Source: Lepisosteus oculatus
Lineage: Eukaryota; Chordata; Actinopteri; Semionotiformes; Lepisosteidae
Assembly: GCF_040954835.1 (NCBI RefSeq)
Contig: NC_090697.1
Coordinates: forward strand, 8,382,501 to 8,446,500
Length of the DNA: 64,000 nt
Direction: 5' to 3'
The stretch's first letter is position 1, and each line of letters begins with the position of its first letter. A program made the position numbers and the translations under genes. Shown piece after piece: positions 34,001 through 46,601 of this stretch. Under the pieces are notes generated by a model. The model ran no database searches and was not told the origin of the DNA. It saw nothing but the letters and a program-made list of their open reading frames with translations.

Positions 34001-37000
34001 TTATAAACAGCCACCAAATCATCCTTTTTTTAAAAGAAAATGTAGAAATGCTAAACCGCTTAACAGTGCTTTTCTCTTAACTAAAACGAACAAATAAGTT
34101 CATTAAAATCTTCCAATATTTAAGATGGCATTTGGGAATTATAACCGATAACTCCTGTTATTGTTTTTCTTTTGTTGTACAGGGCCTTGATTTACAAGTT
34201 CTGCTTAAATGACAGACTTGCCAATCTGCGTTTTCAAATAGTTCATTGGCGAGAAGTATAATTTGGTTTTCCTGTGGAATGCATCTTCTTCATCCTTCTT
34301 CATGTTACAAATGGAAGTTCTACACAACCACGCAAGTGCATTATAATAACAAAATGCTTAAAACATTTAACAGAAAAATTCTATCCTTAGACACCCAAAA
34401 TTGTGTTCTGACACTATATTAGGCTAACCGCAAATCAAATGTCCTTTTAAAATTTAAGAAAATACGTCAAGATTTACTGAATTAACATTCTTTCAATCAA
34501 GTCCGATTAAGGAGGGATGGCTTGGGTGTTCTCATTCTTTCATCAGACATCACACAAGATCAATGCAAATCGCTACCTAATGATATTGAGTGATCAGCTT
34601 TACCCCATGTTGCAGCATTTTTCCTGGGTGTCCCCCAGGGTGACAATGCCCTCACCCACACAGCACGTGCAGTCAACCAGTGTTTGGAAGAACCCGACAC
34701 TGATGTTTTCCCACGCCATGACCTTCTCCTTCTCCAGATCTGAACCTAGCCCGGCACTGATGGGACTTTCTAGACCGACCCCTGACACAGCAGCTTCCAG
34801 CTCCGCCAATCGAGCATGCGTTTCTCCTGGAAGAACGTGGCCACGTCACTCCTCTGGAAATCCCAGATGCCTGTAGACTCTAGGTTGGATCCAAGCCCTG
34901 TTAAGTGACTTTACATTGATTCAGCTCATGTTTGCCCACTATCTGTAAAATGTAATCTAATTGAGCTGAAATCTCAGTTTACATAATATAAAATGTAAAT
35001 ACCTCAATACCAATTTTCAAGTTGGCACTTTACAATTATCACTGACTTGCCTTGAATGTCTGAGTGCGTCTCCACCTCCCCCCCCATCGTACCATCTTTA
35101 GTAGACAGCTAGGTCTGAAAAACGAATTTATGAAGGAGCTTTACATGTTTCTGCATCCTTGGCACTGGGCAAGGGAGTCTTTCCTCCATGCCTCTCTCAG
35201 CCCAGACATGACAGCAACAACGCGATCCCAGAGAAACGCAGGCGGATAGGCAAAGCTGGTCTGCTTTGAAGTGTAAGAAAAAAAATGGCCATTAGAGAGC
35301 AGCTTGAGGCTTTACTGCCATTTTACTTGTTTCCTTGGCAGCTGCAGGGCCTTCGGAGCAAATTCCTTTTGTCTATGATCCACTGAACCACACGTCAGCT
35401 GCTGCAGCAGAGCACCTCTCCCCCCGAGGAGCGTGGCTTGCAGGTCTCGTTCTGATCAGTATTGATGGCAATGGCCTGCTTCACCCGCGTGATCAATGAA
35501 GCTTGCCGGCTGTGATATGAAGCTTTAGAAAAAACAGTTCATTAAGGCTACGGAAAGTGGCACCAGAGTCAGACTGTAAAACTGCATTTAAAATCAACTG
35601 CTACATGCAAAGAAGGTAGCAAGCGATCTAATATTCAATATCCAAGTGTTTATGATGTGTTTCAGAGAGGCTGCAGAACGACTGCCCGTGCAGCTGGTTC
35701 AGGGGCTAGGATCTCATCCAGCAGTTCAGAGAAAGTAACAATGAAAATATCCGCTTATTGTGATTTTTGTAATTAACCTGTTTTCTTTAATTAATAGACA
35801 AATACACTGAGACATGCCACTGAAGCACGAGAGCACTGCTTTCACCGACTGTCTTCTCAGACAAACACTCCCTCTGGAGCACATCTGAGAAACTACATAC
35901 AGGCTGCCCAACGATAAAGGGCTCCAGGCAGAAACTCCAGTTTCTGTTCTGAATGCACGGGTGAAAAGAGGATTTACATAAAGCAATTTTCACCAACAAC
36001 ACAGAAACCTTCGCCCCAGACGGCTTTACAATGGAAAGCAAAGAAAATAACCATACATATTTGACCATTTATGTCCCAGGATCTCCCTTGTGTACCATGT
36101 CTATGTTTAAAAAAAAAAGTGCTGAAACATTGAAAACTGAAAAAGAAAAAGGTTTTGGCTATAGAGACGTCTTCAGATGTCACGGCAACAATATTTTCTT
36201 TTTAGTCTTCATTGTGGAATTAATCTTTACTTGTTACACTACAGCTTGCATGGCGATGCAGATCCCTTCTCCAATATCTTCTTTAAACACTATACGCACA
36301 TCTCTTAGAACGCTGTTTTTAATTATTTTTTATGAAAAACATAAAAATAAAAACACGCCCGTCTTTGAAGTATCCAGGAGGTACACGCGTGATGGAAATC
36401 CCTTCAGTGTTATGGACCATTTCCAGAGTGCAAGCGCAGTGTGAAGCCTTTCAGCCAACACTGTTTGCTCCAGCGCTTCCCTTTTGCCTTGTTTTCCCTT
36501 TTCTTTTGCATTTTTTAGACTTTGCAGGCCAAAAGGAAAGCTGCTATTAAAAGTGGCAAAAATATCAAGATTAACAATATGGATGTTAAGATGCAGATTA
36601 TAAAATCAGTGAAGGCTGGCGAGTGTCCTGTAGATACCAGTGGCAGTAAAGCCTTTTGTTTATCAATGCTTTAAAGGGATAGTCCAACTATTTTCATATT
36701 TCGGGGTGAGAAAGAATTGGAATTGATCGGAGCAGTTCACCACATGAAAGTAAAATGTACACAGCAACATGTTAAACACCCAATTGACTCCCGGTATGCT
36801 CAGCGCCATGTTCTGCAATTCAGAATGAGGCAACAAGACGTCTGATGACGTGGAGCGGCCCCATCGCATTGTAAACAAGCAGGCTTGTGAATACATCGCT
36901 TTTAATCCAACAGAAGTATTGCTCCCGACTTCGAGATGGTTTTGCTAACAAATACTACTTACTTGTTAACTCTGCATGCAGTTCATGTTGGCACATTTCA

Positions 37001-40000
37001 GCAGTGAAATGTCTGATGCACAACCTGTACTTATAGTACAATCGTACATTACAGTACATCAGTCATCACAGTGACTAGTGAGCAGGAAGGGCCGCTTCAC
37101 GTCACTTCTCGTAAACTCTCACTCTCGCTCGTGGCAAAACCAAGTGTGTGTGACAACCAGGTCGAACTGCGGTACGCTCACAAAGTTCAGGGTTTTGTGC
37201 TCAATTGGGAATCTGTGAAATTTTGCAATACCATACATGAATTTGTTACTGAGATTTACTAACGATCTGAGAAATGGATATTGCAGTTCTCCCCTTAAAG
37301 AGTTATGCATCAGTATCAGTATTGGAACTATTCCCAATAAACGTCAAGCCCTCGTGTATTATTCACTGGTAAAAAAATGCTATGAAGAACCCATCTCTGT
37401 TAGGACCATGTTATAATGAGCTCATAAAGCTCTCAGCTTCTCTGGAATGCAATTTCAATATTATACTTTTTAAAACCCATTTCCTGTCATTCTTAACAAT
37501 GAAATTATAGAGCATTACAACTCAAGGCGTTTGAAGGTCCGATACAAGACTTCCATGATACAACCAAGTAACTTCACACACTTTAATAAGGGACATGTGG
37601 TTTAAATGTATTATTCTACTGATATTGGAATGAAAAGTGTAAGCAGAATCTAATAACTCCTTACTTTATACACCAGGGTAACTGGAGCCAATATGCTCCA
37701 GCTGCCTCATTAAGGGGAAAACTTGGGAGTAGAATTCAACCTGGACACTGTAGTAACATTTCTACTGTTTTCAGAAGTTCCATGGGATCTTTAATGTTCA
37801 GGCAGTGGAAAAAACTCTCCACTTTCTGCGACAACTTGTTAAGGGGAAGAAGGGAGCCACAGAGGCTGGTTCAACAACATTACAAGTGCTTCAGCCTCCA
37901 CAATGTAAAACAGTAGGGATTCTGCATCTTCTGACCATGAAGCTGTTGTAGAGTTTCAGGAGCACCTAAGAGAGCTCATGTAAAAATCAGAATAGTTTGC
38001 TTTTACACTGGGACGCTAATAAAAGGGCTTGTGTCAGAGCACATGACTTGGATTGACTGATGTGGGCTCTGTGGCTGGGAGCTTGCCGGTTCAAATCCCA
38101 CGGCCAGCAGAGGAATCCTACTCCATTGGGCCCCTGAGCAAGGCCCTTCACCCCAACTGCTCTAGGGCCGCCGTATAAATGGCTGACCCTGCGCTCTGAG
38201 CCCAAGCTTCTCTCCTTGTCTGTCTCTCATGAAGAAAAAAGTTGGGGTATGTGAAAAGACAAATTCCTAATGCAAGAAACTGTATATGGCCAATAAAGTG
38301 ATCTTATAAACTGAAGTGCTACTTGAGCTAAAATAATTTGATTTTCAAACATAATGCCCCGATAATATGTTTACTGCAATTTTCTTTCTGCGTCTAGCAG
38401 ATGTTTTTAAAATGCAAACAATTTCTTCCCTATACACAAACAATATTTTGCACTATTTTATTATGCTAAGAACGCACAGCATACAAATATACATGAGAAA
38501 GCCTTTGAATTTCTATTTGTGCCTTGGGGGTTGTAAGAATAAAGCCCCTACAAACTTACATCCTGTGTTTTTGAAAAATCCTTTAGTGATGCATTGTACT
38601 TGTGAGTCATGCTCGTCTTTCAAAGGAATTAGAATACTGAGAATCCTCTTCTGCAATTTCTAATACAATGTAAGTTTAATACCAGTATTGATTTAATATT
38701 CAACACACTCACAGTTATTTGATGCAGTACAGACTCTGGTGCGTACAGTTCATTGCTAATTAACACAATAATGAAAATGAGGAGTGAAGTTCTGGGTTTC
38801 TGCAGAGACCAGCAGGTTGCTTCGTCAAATAAAGCATTTTCAATTTGCAGCGGTTAAGAAAACCATAAAGCAAAATATCCTTCACATAGCCTTTAAGAGA
38901 AATAGCTTTCAGAACTTGTAAAATACCTTGAATAAGAGCTTAACTGTATGAACATATAACTACCAAAAATTAATGACTTCAGATTGTTAGGGTTTTTGCT
39001 TTCAAAATACAGTTGTCTGGTTCTTTTTTGCAGGAGCATGAAATTATTTTTCTTTAATTTTCACCCAACTTGTATTTCAGGAGGTCAGCTCAGCTTGTGT
39101 GGTTTAAATCGTTCAAAATAAAACATATCAACATCTTCATTACGAACCAGTGCATTTTCTGCCCTGCAAACAACACGTTTCGAGACAGCAGCACTTTTAA
39201 AAGAAGGACAGATCTTTCCTCGTTAGCTCTCCAAATTCTGAAAATATCACCCGCAGTATGTCACAGCTGCACTGACACGCTCAGCAACCCTCTGGGCTCC
39301 CTTTACTGCTGGGAAGTACAGTGAAGAAACTTTCGCAGGTTTCATAGGTGCCAACATGGTGCACCTTCTGATTAATGGCAATATAAAAATATATCTTGTA
39401 CAAGCATTTGAAACCAACAACTTGATCTGAAAATTGAAAATCACTCCTGCAGCAGTTTCGTCTGATTGGAATGATTTCCGCTCAGCTGGAAACAATTCTT
39501 TTTAAAAATCCTACAAGTCTGTTTTACAACACTGCTATATACATTCCAGTATTCACCCCAGTACAAAGCCAGTGTCAGCTCATAAACTACTGGCAACACT
39601 GGCTCTGACAGCAGTCACATTTGTCTTTATTGCTGTGGATTTGTTAACACCCAGTCTACCAACAGCACTACTGCTTTGACCTTCCTGCTCCTTATCAATC
39701 AAGAACTTTCATTTCATCCTCTAAAGATATTCAGGTGGGCGGCTGCGTCATCACGCGTAGGCTGCAATGGAACAAGTAAAGGTTTATTCCATGCTGAAAA
39801 AAAGAAGAAGGAAAAAGAAAAAGACACCTGAAGAAGGCTCCACGGCCGAAACGTGTTTTCTTTCTTCTTTTTTTCAGCATGGAATAAACCTATTACTTGT
39901 TCTTTTGCAGCTTTTAAAGATGTCCCTGACATTGCAAACTTAGCAACCCCAGATGCCTCCCCTCATTCTCATATGCTTCAAAGACTTATGAACTTTATAT

Positions 40001-43000
40001 TCATTATATTTTGAGAAATACTCTGTTTTAATCACTTTCACCGCATGGTACAATCAGCTACCAAAACGTAATACTGTACAACAGAACGCGTGTAGCTCTT
40101 AAAATGTGCACCCGCAAGAGGTAACATCTAAAAGGACATCTAAAGGCATGTCAGTTCACGTTTACTTTCATATAACGGGCTGCAGTAGACAAGTGGGCAT
40201 AAAGAACAAAATTCGCATTCAGTAAACTCATGGCTTGCAAGGGAAGACTGTACTGCCATTGCGACTGGCAAGTCTTAAGCGTAACTACTGTATATCACGC
40301 AAATAATAAAAAAGGCGATTTTGACTCCTTGACTTCTTGAATCATGACTTCTTGTAGAAAGTGAGCAGTTGCCGACGTGGACAGCAGACAGAGTGAATAA
40401 CGCGCAGCAGTGGCCTTTACCTGCGGTCAGGCACGCGACTCTCCTCGCCCCGCCACCCTGAGCCTACTTGAAACGAGCAATTCGGCGTCCGTGGGCTGCA
40501 GTTAATTTCGACTAGCTCGCACATTGGAACAGATGCTGCCTCTGCCGAGTTTATTTCATGCGGCTTTTTGTCTACTCCGGTTTTCATGGGTGACTTACAA
40601 ATTACACAGCGATACATAAAGCAAAGGTAAAACGCAGCACAAACACGAAAGACAGAACAGCAAGGGAGGTACACGCTAGAAGTTCAGTGCCTCTACCATG
40701 CTAAGCAATTTTGTTTCTAACAAATTTACTGCCACACAAAATACAACAAAACGAGGTTCGGCTTTCCCTGATGCAGGCCATGATTAATGACTTCTGCAGG
40801 GCACGTTTCCAGCAAGTGCCATTAGGGTCTTCCTTGCGCAGGCAGGGCCACATGGGTCTGCCCCCACAGATCCAGAGCTGCAGCACGCTCACACTGGAGG
40901 AACCTTTCCACAGTTGCTCGCTTGATAAAAGCGGAAGTTCTGCAATCTCGCAGGCCGCCCGCACAACATTTGTCTTGCGTTTTCTGATCATAGCTGCCGC
41001 CTCCGCTGAAAGGACAGCGAGGGTATTCCCACACGCTCGTCTTGCTCTGGACAGCTGTTTTGCGTTGGCGTTCCCAAGTACAGTCCTATTACAATAGGTA
41101 TTACTTCAGGGAAATAATATCTTCTCTAAACAGGGCATAAATACAGCTTAATAAATAACATGGGGCATTTTTAGACCTTGGTAGGAGCGTATCGGTAGGT
41201 ATGGCCAGCTTCCTCACTACAAGTGGCTTTCCATGTACAGAAGCCCAGTGTCCAGACATCGCTCTTCGCTCTGCAGCCCCCCGAGGTCTAGCGCCACCAA
41301 GCATCAACCAGGGAAAGCGGTGCGATTCAGCACGTGACTTCACAGTTATGCTGCTACCACCCAAATGGTGGTGGTGTTGGAGCTGCAAAATGTTTTCCCT
41401 AAAAATAGGAAACTGGCACAAGTTCGTTCAAAGTCACCAACAGGACTTTCATTTCTCTTGTGTGGTCACAGGGAAACCTTCAGACGCAAAGCATTCCACA
41501 CAGCATCATAAATCTCTTCAGTAATCACTAACTGCTGACTTTCAATAGTGGTAAGAGGAACACTTAATCCGATTACAGCTGATCTTTATTTGCAAAATTC
41601 ACCAGTTTTTTTTTCAGGCGTTTGCTGGTTGCTAATTGACAAAAAACAGTAAAACACGCAGGGTCTCAGCTCTCAAGGAGTGGAGTTTCCCCCTATCCCT
41701 GTTATATGTACTGATGCAAAAACACCGAGCACCAACACAATTTTAATAAGAGATTTGTATGCAGCAGAAAAGAAATGTGCTGTGATAAAGTGCAGCTCCC
41801 GGAGCGATATAATAACTAGTGTTCAAACTTAAGTCACAACATCATCTCTACAGCACTTAATGTAATGAAATCCAGTTATCTGGAAAAATAATTTTAGTCC
41901 ATTATTAGAATTAATTAAGAAACACTCAAACTAAGCACAAAGGAGCCCCATCAGTATTCTCCGACGACAGCGATGACTAATTAGTAAATAAATGGAGAAA
42001 GACAACTTCGTTACAAATTGTGAAAAGCTGCATTATTGATAGAGAAATGCAAGATGAAACCATTTTCACCTCAGCATGAAATAGCTTCATTATTAAGTAT
42101 CAGGACTGCAATGATGAGTTTTAGAAGAATACAGGAACAGACTGCAGGCGAGAGGAGGCCACCCTGCACACCTGCCTGCTGGCAGCTGAACGGTGCGAAC
42201 CGCTGGGTGACTGGCTTCACGCTCCTCTGTGTAACAGATGCCTTGTGATCTTTACGTGTAGTGCCCTGTTTCTAGCGGTGTCCTCTTGCTCTTGCTTCAC
42301 TGTACAAGGGCGAGCACAATGAGTACACTTGCCCCCTTATGGTCTTGAACTTAGAAAAACTGCAATGGGGGGGCTGACAAATAGAGGCATGCCAGTTTTC
42401 ACATGCAATGCTGGCATGCACAAATGAGGCATTACAACAATGGCATAGCGCAGTGGAGGCGACAGGGGAACTACACTCTGAAACAGCTCCAAAACCTAAT
42501 TCCAGTTCAGGTCCCAGTCACATAATAGATTCCTTATGGGAACTAATAGGATTAATTTAACCTCTTTAAACAATTTCCTTTTCCCAAGCATGTTGCAGGG
42601 AACATCGGAACTATAGCATTTCAGAAGTAAATTTGGATCTCCAACTTCTGACTACTAAAAAAATGGTACAATCAAGAGGCTTCTTAGTTCAATTAAGGAT
42701 TCAATTAAAGAACTCAAGCTGAACAAAAACCAGCAGGTAGGTGTGTGTGTGTGTGTTCCAAGGTGCAGGGCTGGGAGGCCCTGCAATACTGTATTCAGGG
42801 TCTATCCATTTACCCTCACTAACTTATTATTCCTCACACTTATATAGCACTTTTCTGGATACTCCACTCAAAGAGCTTTACTGCTTTCTCAGGAGGAGGT
42901 CTCCCTCCAGGTTCAGAAACATCAGTGGGTTCCAGGTTGCCAGGCTTATTTAAGTCTCAGTATATCGGCAACTTTGTTTTGGAGTCTGCTTGTTTTTATC

Positions 43001-46000
43001 TTTGGCAATGCTCTTCCATAACAATTCTTACACTGCCATGTCACATGGATCACTTAACCTTTCAGCTGGATCATTCTCATCTCTCACGTTGACAAGGAAG
43101 TGTCATTCAAGACACTTGGGATGTCCAGCATCCCAGAGGAGGAGCTTGAATATAGAGGACCAAGTGTTGGAAACCAGCTTATTGTTTCACGTAAAGACCT
43201 CACAGGCAAAACATATAAAATGAAACCATGCATTCTTGTCTCGTATATATCTTTTCCTGTTTTACTTCTCATGCTTTTCTGCATACCTCCAGTATTTAAG
43301 GTAAAGATGACAAATGAGAGGACCTCCGGCCCATCCAGTTCATGTTTGCTAGCAGCCAAGTAATCTGATGGTCTTGTCCAACCATTTCTTGAAAGAAATC
43401 AAGGCATCAGCTCCAATAATGCAGCTGGGTAGTGCATTCCAGACTCCTGAAGCCCATTTTGGTTAAAAGGTTCCTCTTGTTCTCAGTTTTAAATACACTT
43501 CTGTCTTATCTTGGGTGAATTTACCGATTCAGAAGATGTCCAACGGGCTGACTTTGTCAACGCTTTTCAGACTTCTGAACACTCACATCATATTCCCTCT
43601 TAGCTTTCACTGTTCAAGACTAAAAAAAAATCAGTTTTTCTGAGTGGGACATTCCTTTCAACTCCATAATGTAGTTGGCTACTCTTCCCTGCACTGATAT
43701 CAGAGTTGTGAGATCTGCTACGTTCTTATTGTTGATCCACAGACTTAAAAGTGGGCCCACAATACATCTCAATAGAAAGTTTCTCATGCCACATTACAAG
43801 TGCAAGCCCAGCACCGAGTCGAGGCAAGAAGGCGATATGCTGGATATTTTGGAAATAGCATCAAACAACTGTGAAAGGATGCACATTTTTGAAAACACTG
43901 CCGGTATAGTAATGTGAATGATATCCTTAACCACCCACGCCGGCAGATATATTAAACTGCAATTCGCAACGGGCAGCCCACTGAAGCTCAGCAGATACGT
44001 GCCTGCCCAGTACCTGGATGGGAGACTCCTGGGAAAGCTAAGGCTGCTGCTGGAAGAGGTGTTAGCAGGGCCAGTAGGGGGCGCTAAACCCTGCAGTCTG
44101 TGTGAGTCCTAATGCTCCAGTATAATGATGGGGCCACTCAAATACATAACATGCTTTGGATAAGATGTAAAACCAAGGTCCTCACTCTTTGTGGTGATTC
44201 AAAATCCCAGGGCATTTCACAGTAGGGTATTACCCAGGTGTCATGGCCAAACTTCTCCCTGGCCTTTACCAGTAATGGCCTCCTAATAATCCCCATCTAT
44301 GACAGGGTTACACACTGGTGTTGGGGGAAGAGTGACCCTGTTACCCGTAAAGCGCTTCAAGTGGAGTGTCCAGACAAGCACTAAAGAAGCTATCATCATC
44401 ATCAAGACATCGTATAAGCGAAATGAAATGCATATATTTTCAAACATAGCAGCATGGATTCATAAGGCAGGGTTTTTTACTGTAACGAATACAGAGTGCT
44501 ATTAGCGAGTTCCTTAATTGAAAAATTGTGTCGAGAAGGAAAGATACGCTCTCCAGGCAAAACATTTCTATTTGTATCTATTTACTTGAAAAAAAGACAG
44601 AAAATAAGCATTTAAATAAACAATAAATCTTAAGAAGCTATTTAAATTAAACAGAAAATAAATCCTTGGTGATGATTTAATTTAACTCACAGTACATGGC
44701 TGAGTAAAAGTTTTGCGCAGTTCACTTCAGTTGGTAATCCCTGTTATTGTACAACGTGGCAGATTTTTTGCTCTTTTCATTACCTGACTGTCAACAGTAC
44801 TGCTATTAAAAATGAGGGAGGCAAAGTGTGCTTAGCAAAACACGGAACCTGTCCAGTAGAGAGTATCTGATCTGTCATTTTTACTAAATAAATAACTGTT
44901 TCTTCGCTTACAACACTATCACCCCATGTTGACCAACAAAACCACAGATCATTCTCACACACAGACACACAGACACACAGACACACAGACACACAGACAC
45001 ACAGACACACAGACACACAGACACACAGACACACAGACACACAGACACACAGACACACAGACACACAGACACACAGACACACAGACACACAGACACACAG
45101 ACACACAGACACACACCGCTAAACTGTATCCTGAATGTAGACTCGGAAATTCTAGATATTCAGGAGATCTGGACATCCAAGGATCACTTTACTCTCAATT
45201 TACTTTATTATTACACAATTTCTTGCATTAGGAATTTGTCTTTTTCACATACCCCAGCTTGCTCTCCATGAGACACACAGACAGAGAGAAGCTTGGGGTC
45301 AGAGTGCAGGGTCAGCCATTGTACAGCACCCCTGGAGCAGTTGGGGTTAAGGCCTTGCTCAGGAGACCAACGGAGTAGGATTCCTCTGCCAGCCGCGGGA
45401 TTTGAACCGGCAACCTTCCAACCACAGGCGCAGATCCTTAACCACAGAGCCACCGCTCCGCCCCAAGGATGCCGAGATCCCCAAAAAAGTATCCCTTCTG
45501 CAATCTGGTTGGTCCTTTAGATAACTCTGCTTAGACTGGTGCTCAGCCAACTGGGAACTCCTGGCCTGATCATTACATCTGCAGCGTCTGAACCTGGAAT
45601 AAGCAGCTTTCTGGTCAGTGACGGATTGATTCGAACTAAATTTGCTAGGCTGTAGGAGCTGTCTTGCACAGCAGCAGGATACCAGTCGACCAATCCTTTG
45701 AAACAAAGCGAAAAAACAGCACATTTGTTTCTGCTGTCACAGATCAATTGCCAGTTCATTTTCCCTAAGCAAGAACACAAATGATGCATTTTAACTTGGA
45801 AGTCTTCTGGGTCATTCATGTGACACAAAATTGATTAAAGCATCATCTTTCAACTTTAGTTAATGAAGACTGCCTTTATGAAGTTGAAAGTTTGGCTCGA
45901 AGGACATTTAAAATGATAAATTTAGTAAAGATAATAAGAGCAACAAAAACTAATAGCACACCAGCTATTATGCTGCTTGAATAAAGAATAATTATTCAAT

Positions 46001-46552
46001 TTACTCTTACCATCACCCTTACTGTCTGCAGATAATTCTGAAACTAAAGAGTTTATACAAACCTATTACTACATTAAACATCTTGATCTAAGCGAAGTCA
46101 TACGTGAAACAAATCTGCATTCTGGAGTAACAATGTAGACAGTTTACAAACACAAGCATGCGTGCCATTCCCAGAGGCAACTCTTTTCCTGAAAACTGAT
46201 TACATCACAGGACGTGTGACCTTTTGACATCCTGTTCAGATGCACCCAATCAAGTTATACAGCTGAAACAGAAAATTGACAACCTTCAATAAAGACAACA
46301 ACAGAACGATCTGTACTAAAGTCTGTCCGAGGACACACTTGGTCCTTCGGTCCATAGGCTCCAGAATTTTCAAGTGTTAGACCTCGTCCTGACATGCAAT
46401 ATTAATATTGTAAGCCGTTAACACAGCATGTCTGATGACACTATTATGAAGTAGATTTTATTAACATGCAGGTTATGACTATGGACCCTGTTACACCTGT
46501 AAATTTGAACGTTTTTTCAGGAAACCTGAAACCACCATTTTTATCAAGTTAT

Positions 46553-46601
<49 letters not shown>

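Noticed and set aside
36660-36900. TTTAAAGGGATAGTCC start resembling a TTAA-target MITE
   Set aside because: No matching right terminus was found within a few hundred bases, so the element cannot be delimited.
39830-39865. Hammerhead-ribozyme-like core in the foldback elements (CTGAAGA, 4-bp stem, GAAA)
   Set aside because: The CTGANGA and GAAA boxes and stem II fit, but the sequence after GAAAC pairs directly with the sequence before CTGAAGA, leaving no stem III and no UH cleavage site. A covariance-model search (Rfam hammerhead models) could overturn this.
40700-41100. 128- and 96-codon overlapping frames near a GC-rich stretch
   Set aside because: I could not match either strand to a transposase or other family, and there are no splice or promoter signs; possibly an old repeat.
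44780-45176. Open frames of 70-110 codons with SVCLCVCV repeats
   Set aside because: They are translations of the ACAGACAC satellite, open in all frames by arithmetic.
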